Source: Paulinella micropora
Lineage: Eukaryota > Cercozoa > Imbricatea > Euglyphida
Length of the DNA: 34,894 nucleotides
Direction of reading: 5' to 3'
Assembly: GCA_009731375.1 (NCBI GenBank)
Contig: BJOX01000291.1
Coordinates: 384,527-419,420, forward strand
Shown here: one piece after another, positions 30,876-34,894 of the stretch
Numbering within the stretch: the first letter of the stretch is position 1
Layout of the letters: every line of letters begins with the position of its first letter
Translations under genes and position numbers: made by a program
The notes under the pieces: model-generated
What the model saw: the letters and a program-made list of their open reading frames with translations, nothing else
The model's database searches: none
Told to the model about the DNA's origin: nothing

Positions 30876-31535
30876 TGTGAGTGGCATTGGTGGCACCAAT
30901 GCAAATAGTGAGTCTCCTGTGTGGATATTTCAGTTTATTTTATGACTTAGTCGGACCTGCAACAGCTGTTTCGCCCCGTTTGTTTGGAGTGCTTTTGTCT
31001 GTAAGGATTGAATAACCTCAGGGCTATTAAAGGACGTTTGGAGCTGGTTAGATAGTCAACTGGGGACCGCGGCCTGGGACTCGTGACGTTGAACCGGCTT
31101 CTAATACACTCTATACTGTCACAGTTCAACTTCTTAATCCTTCCGGGCCCTGACCTCGGAAGTATTTTGATGTCAATGCAGTGACAGCCGTGTGGACGGT
31201 GTATTCAACTCTTGATGACACTTGAAGTTGCCAGTTGGTAATTTCCTCGCAGGGGGTTAGTCCAGACTTACAATACTCATCATATTAATACTGTGCCTCG
31301 GAGCGGCACCTCAACGCAGCGAAAAAAAGAGAGGAGCGTCACGAATCAAGTTCAGTTATTATACTATCAACTCAAGTGCTGAAGTGGACACAGGATCGTC
31401 CAGAAGAGAACAGGCCGCTAGCACAAGAAAATTCAAAGAAAGGGTTGCACAACACTGGAAACCATTGTTATGAACCGGCCGCTTCAGTTTACAACTATAA
31501 TCTTTTGAATTTCTTGTGTTATTACCCAGTATATA

Positions 31536-31809
31536 TTGCTGTTGACATTCAAGACAACAAAAAAAATTGATTTTTCTGTTTTGGTTGGAATTTCAGTTTT
31601 GGTTGGAATTTTGATTTTGGGTGAAAATTTGAATTTTTCAAATTAACGGCTATATTCGTCCGCAAAATATCGTAAATTTTCGCGAAATGTTACCGTTAAA
31701 TTTGAAAATTTGAATTTTTGTCACAAAAATGAAAAACTGTCACAAAAATGAAAATCTGACACAAAAATGAAAAACTAATTTTTGTTGTTGTCTTGAATGT
31801 CAACAGCAA
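31536..31809. mobile_element. 274-bp TA-flanked MITE
   Basis: Insertion present in repeat copy C but absent from copy A. It has perfect 25-bp terminal inverted repeats starting TTGCTGTTGACATTC and is flanked by TA on both sides (31534-31535, 31810-31811). Removing the element and one TA restores the copy A sequence exactly. The inside holds AT-rich direct repeats: three 19-bp units at 31720-31776 starting G-T/A-CACAAAAATG and a repeated GTTTTGGTTGGAATTT near 31578-31610. No coding capacity. TA target use suggests mobilisation by a Tc1/mariner-type transposase. Confidence 0.92.
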
Positions 31810-31946
31810 TATTAATATTAATATACTCTTGTTAATTTTACCCCTGCTCAAGTTTTTTACCCTTACTAGTTTTTCTATTCCGTTCTCTCCTCAATTTACA
31901 TTTTTTCTTCCTCTTTCTATGCATGAGTCCGACCGCCTCATACTCC

Positions 31947-31950
<4 letters not shown>

Positions 31951-32006
<56 letters not shown>

Positions 32007-32013
32007 ATATAAT
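31951..32013. repeat. TA dinucleotide array in copy C
   Basis: (TA)n with one ATG interruption, slightly longer than the matching array in copy A (23713-23769). Confidence 0.92.
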
Positions 32014-32032
32014 ATTTCGCTTAAGTGTATAA

Positions 32033-32203
32033 CTCTTCCATTCTATCTCGTGTTCCCACTCAACTTTACGAGTGGCAAGTATTTTATTAATATTATATTA
32101 AAACAGTGCTTGCGTAATAATAATACTCTTCCATTCTATCTCGTGTTCCCATTCAACTTTACGAGTGGCAAGTATTTTATTATATTAAAACAGTGCTTGC
32201 GTA
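32033..32203 (+). repeat. Two tandem retroposon-tail stem-loops
   Basis: Two tandem copies of the tail unit starting CTCTTCCATTCTATCTCGTG. Unit 1 has stem CCACTC/GAGTGG (32056-32061 with 32070-32075) and ends GCGTAATAATAATA. Unit 2 has CCATTC/GAGTGG, where the C-to-T change leaves a G-U pair, and ends GCGTAACAATAATAAT. Confidence 0.8.
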
Positions 32204-32331
32204 ACAATAATAATAATAATAATGATAATAATAATAATAATAATAATAATAATAGTAATAGTAATAATAATAATAATATTAATATTAATAATAATAATAA
32301 TAATAATAAATATATATATATATATATATAT
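32200..32331. repeat. TAA trinucleotide and TA array
   Basis: (TAA)n with TGA and TAG variants passing into (TA)n, directly following the GCGTAA end of the tail unit. The poly-Asn frame is an artefact. Confidence 0.93.
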
Positions 32332-32375
32332 AATTGCTTTTTTACTTTTTACGTTTCACCTTTCACTTAGTTAAC

Positions 32376-32430
32376 TTTTCAAGATTCCATTCTACCTCGT
32401 CTTCCCACTCAGCCTATGAGTGGCAAGTAC
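32376..32430 (+). repeat. Retroposon-tail stem-loop, diverged
   Basis: CATTCTACCTCGTCTTCCCACTC type sequence, stem CCACTC (32405-32410) with GAGTGG (32418-32423), a 7-base loop, then GGCAAGTACCGG. The terminal GCGTAA part is not recognisable. Confidence 0.6.
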
Positions 32431-32431
32431 C

Positions 32432-33320
32432 GGTAATCCGATAATTACTGACAAAACTGGATACCAAATTATCGAGCAAGATAAGATTTTAAGAAGCACA
32501 CAAGCAGGGCAGATATTCTAATTTCGTCAATTCATTCTGGCGCAACGTGGTGCCTTTTACCTATCAGAAAACTCTCATCTTTGTGCAGAACTTTGACTAT
32601 GTGGCTATGTACTCATAGTGCACGAGTGGAACACACACAACCGAAAAGATGGTTGCTTGACCAAACCGCAAAACCGGAGCTAAAACAGCGGATTTTCGTT
32701 ACCGTTATTAAAAAACCGCAGAATTAGTGCTGGATTTGCGGTGGGGGCTACATGATTAGATAATTCCGGCGGGTAGACCAGCACGAGGAGGTTCACATAC
32801 ACACAACGCTGTGTGAATTGGGTCAAGCACAAACGAGTATTGGCACACACAAATACACAAATTCACGCACACAATAGAGTCTTCCAAACTGGTGCTTAGC
32901 TCCTCTGGCCAATATGGTTGCTCAGGACACACACACACTCCCAAACCAAAAGGGGATAATCCACTTGGCATGTGGGGGAAGCATCCAACAACTCCTCAAT
33001 ATCTTTATCTTGACTTAATATTATCTTAATTTCATCTTAATTTCATCTTAATCTTATCTTTCTCTCGTCGCAGGGACATACACGTTGAGGAAGTGAAGGA
33101 AAGAGATAGATACGTCAGGGAACCGATCGACCTATCACGAATTGAACCGCAAGGGGCTTGCCAACTGACAGAGGAGTAAGAAGATAATCCTAAGCAAACT
33201 GTTAGAAGGGTAAGAAGATAATCTTAAACCAGCTGTCAGAAGAGTAAGAACCACGCGAAGCTTTTGCCGTCCCCGTCGGCAACCTTCTTATGTCATGGTT
33301 TGCTTGCTGAGAAAACAACA
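32432..33320. other. Anonymous DNA with a 34-bp tandem repeat
   Basis: No coding frame recognised. It holds a 34-bp repeat starting AGAGGAGTAAGAAGATAATC in two full copies and a part (33170-33203, 33204-33237, 33238-33252), and a short ATCTTAATTTC repeat near 33025-33055. Confidence 0.6.
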
Positions 33321-33324
33321 TCGA

Positions 33325-33327
<3 letters not shown>

Positions 33328-33376
<49 letters not shown>

Positions 33377-33413
33377 CGAGTGGAAGGGGCGGTGTGTGTG
33401 TGGCGTGAGCATG

Positions 33414-33448
<35 letters not shown>
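33328..33448. repeat. GA microsatellites
   Basis: Two (GA)n runs, 33328-33371 and 33413-33448, around a GTGTGTGTGGCG segment. Confidence 0.93.
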
Positions 33449-33543
33449 CGGACTCAGACCGCACGCTAGGGATAACACAAAGAGGTAGGGAGGGGAAGGG
33501 TTTGCATGGTTGGGTTACGTATGTATGGATGTTATGTAACCGT

Positions 33544-33628
<85 letters not shown>

Positions 33629-33657
33629 CNNNNNNNNNNNNNNNNNNNNNNNNNNGG

Positions 33658-33692
<35 letters not shown>
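33544..33692. repeat. 85-base poly-G run, gap and GA array
   Basis: About 85 consecutive Gs (33544-33628), a 26-N gap (33630-33655), then (GA)n to 33692. Poly-Gly/Pro frames are artefacts. Confidence 0.93.
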
Positions 33693-33694
<2 letters not shown>

Positions 33695-33741
33695 ACGCTG
33701 GGGCGGCGCCACCGGGCGTGAGGATCCCTACGCATAAATAC

Positions 33742-33742
33742 A

Positions 33743-33768
<26 letters not shown>
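33742..33768. repeat. TG dinucleotide array
   Basis: (TG)n of about 13 units followed by CGCGCGC. Confidence 0.9.
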
Positions 33769-33774
<6 letters not shown>

Positions 33775-34033
33775 CTCACTCGCTAGTATGCACTTGCGAA
33801 GACGTTGTATGAAGTGGTGATAGTGGTGTTACCCCCCATGGCTTTATTCTGCTCTATCTCGTAATTGGTCTGAGCCGTCATGCAGCCAGATACACTGCGC
33901 ACGCCAACCAAAATATCTCAGGCAGGCAAGCAACAAAGCAAGCAATCAACCAAGCAATCAATCAATCAAAACATCTCGATCAATCAATCGATCGATCAAT
34001 TGATGAATGAACCAACCGTCCAACCCATTAATC

Positions 34034-34035
<2 letters not shown>

Positions 34036-34089
<54 letters not shown>

Positions 34090-34108
34090 GAGAGAGAGAG
34101 AGAGAGAA
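34036..34108. repeat. GA microsatellite
   Basis: (GA)n with one GTGA break. Confidence 0.93.
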
Positions 34109-34169
34109 GAGGGAAACGTACATGCACCACACGATGCTGGCGAAGATGCGAAGAGCCTCTGCTGCTTGC

Positions 34170-34170
34170 T

Positions 34171-34223
<53 letters not shown>

Positions 34224-34271
34224 GGATGGACGGATGGATGGATGCATGGATGGATGGATAGATACATGGAT

Positions 34272-34303
<32 letters not shown>

Positions 34304-34350
34304 TGTTGGGTCTATCAGCGCTGTATATCCGAAGAAATAAGAAGATAGAG

Positions 34351-34398
<48 letters not shown>

Positions 34399-34419
34399 CA
34401 GATAGACAGACAGACAGAC

Positions 34420-34453
<34 letters not shown>

Positions 34454-34503
34454 GTAGATAAAGTAATATAGGTAGGTAGGTAGGTAGGTAGGTAGGTAGG
34501 TAG

Positions 34504-34536
<33 letters not shown>

Positions 34537-34607
34537 TATAAATAGTTAGATAGGTAGGTAGGCAGGTAGGTAGGTAGGTAGATAGAGAGATAGATAGATA
34601 GATAGAC

Positions 34608-34645
<38 letters not shown>

Positions 34646-34735
34646 GTAGATAGTAGGTAGGTAGGTAGGTAGGTAGGTAGGTAGATAGATAGACAGATAG
34701 ATAGATAGATAGATAGGTAGATAGATTTAACTGCT
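34170..34735. repeat. GATA/GGTA tetranucleotide arrays
   Basis: GATA array with GGAT, CAGA and GGTA variant blocks, broken at 34301-34352 by a non-repetitive motif that is shared with 226-267. Confidence 0.95.
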
Positions 34736-34894
34736 ATCTACCTATCTATAAAGACACAGTTTTACCTCGCACTGTCCAGTAAGCGTGTGTGTGCATGTAA
34801 AATATGCATATGCAATTAAATATACAAATGCAATCAAAGCCTCTAGATACAGTAGATAAAACTGGTAAGGATGTGTGTGTGTAAGTGTGTTTGG

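Larger units (their letters stand above)
30876..32120 (+). repeat. Dispersed repeat, copy C, 5'-truncated
   Basis: Matches copy A from TGTGAGTGGC on, with only a few indels and substitutions (AGTGAG insertion near 30908, 3-base deletion near 31515). It lacks the sequence that A and B share upstream, so it is 5'-truncated relative to A. It contains the hairpin at 30884-30902, a MITE insertion, a TA array and the stem-loop tail with (TAA)n. Confidence 0.85.

Overview
The window is eukaryotic nuclear DNA with no host gene that I can identify with confidence. About a third is simple-sequence DNA (tetra-, penta- and hexanucleotide arrays, polypurine tracts, poly-G runs beside assembly gaps). Most of the rest is transposable elements. 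There is no bacterial-style operon, rRNA or convincing functional tRNA. The mix of near 50% GC unique DNA, very abundant GATA-type arrays, Ty3/gypsy-like and piggyBac-like elements with short introns, and in-frame alternative Gag/Pro/Pol organisation would suit a protist alga such as a chromerid or dinoflagellate relative. That assignment is a guess from style, not from a marker gene.

Layout. 1-8.7 kb: simple-sequence blocks (TATC/TTTC, a 16-bp minisatellite, a TA-TG-GA block between two copies of a 29-bp repeat, a 1.5-kb pentanucleotide satellite, inverted hexanucleotide tracts, a 1.8-kb GATA/GGTA versus TATC/TACC inverted pair, a 0.5-kb polypurine tract), with one stretch of about 1.6 kb of unannotated unique DNA (4.04-5.64 kb). 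8.8-12.9 kb: a tandem duplication, a possible helix-turn-helix fragment, a tRNA-derived SINE-like unit and anonymous DNA. 12.9-21.4 kb (minus strand): a Ty3/gypsy-type retroelement with Gag, protease and RT-RNase H-integrase. All three lie in one reading frame and are separated only by stop codons; no LTR was seen. 22.4-22.6 kb: a broken Ty1/copia RNase H remnant. 22.8-32.4 kb: copies of a dispersed repeat family carrying two nearly identical piggyBac-type transposons (23880-26740 and 27296-30600, both with minus-strand transposase) and, in the last copy, a 274-bp TA-flanked MITE caught with its empty site. 32.4-34.9 kb: simple-sequence DNA again.

How the parts relate. The repeat family ends in a conserved stem-loop and a GCGTA(A) terminus that runs directly into a short tandem repeat, (TAA)n in some copies and (GATA)n in another. 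This looks like the 3' end of a retroposon and suggests a link between retroposon tails and the microsatellites that fill the region. The two piggyBac copies allow a three-exon transposase model to be inferred, and comparison shows that copy 1 has lost its C-terminal cysteine-rich end through a poly-A length change. They also show that the 474-N gap in copy 2 probably stands for about 31 bases.
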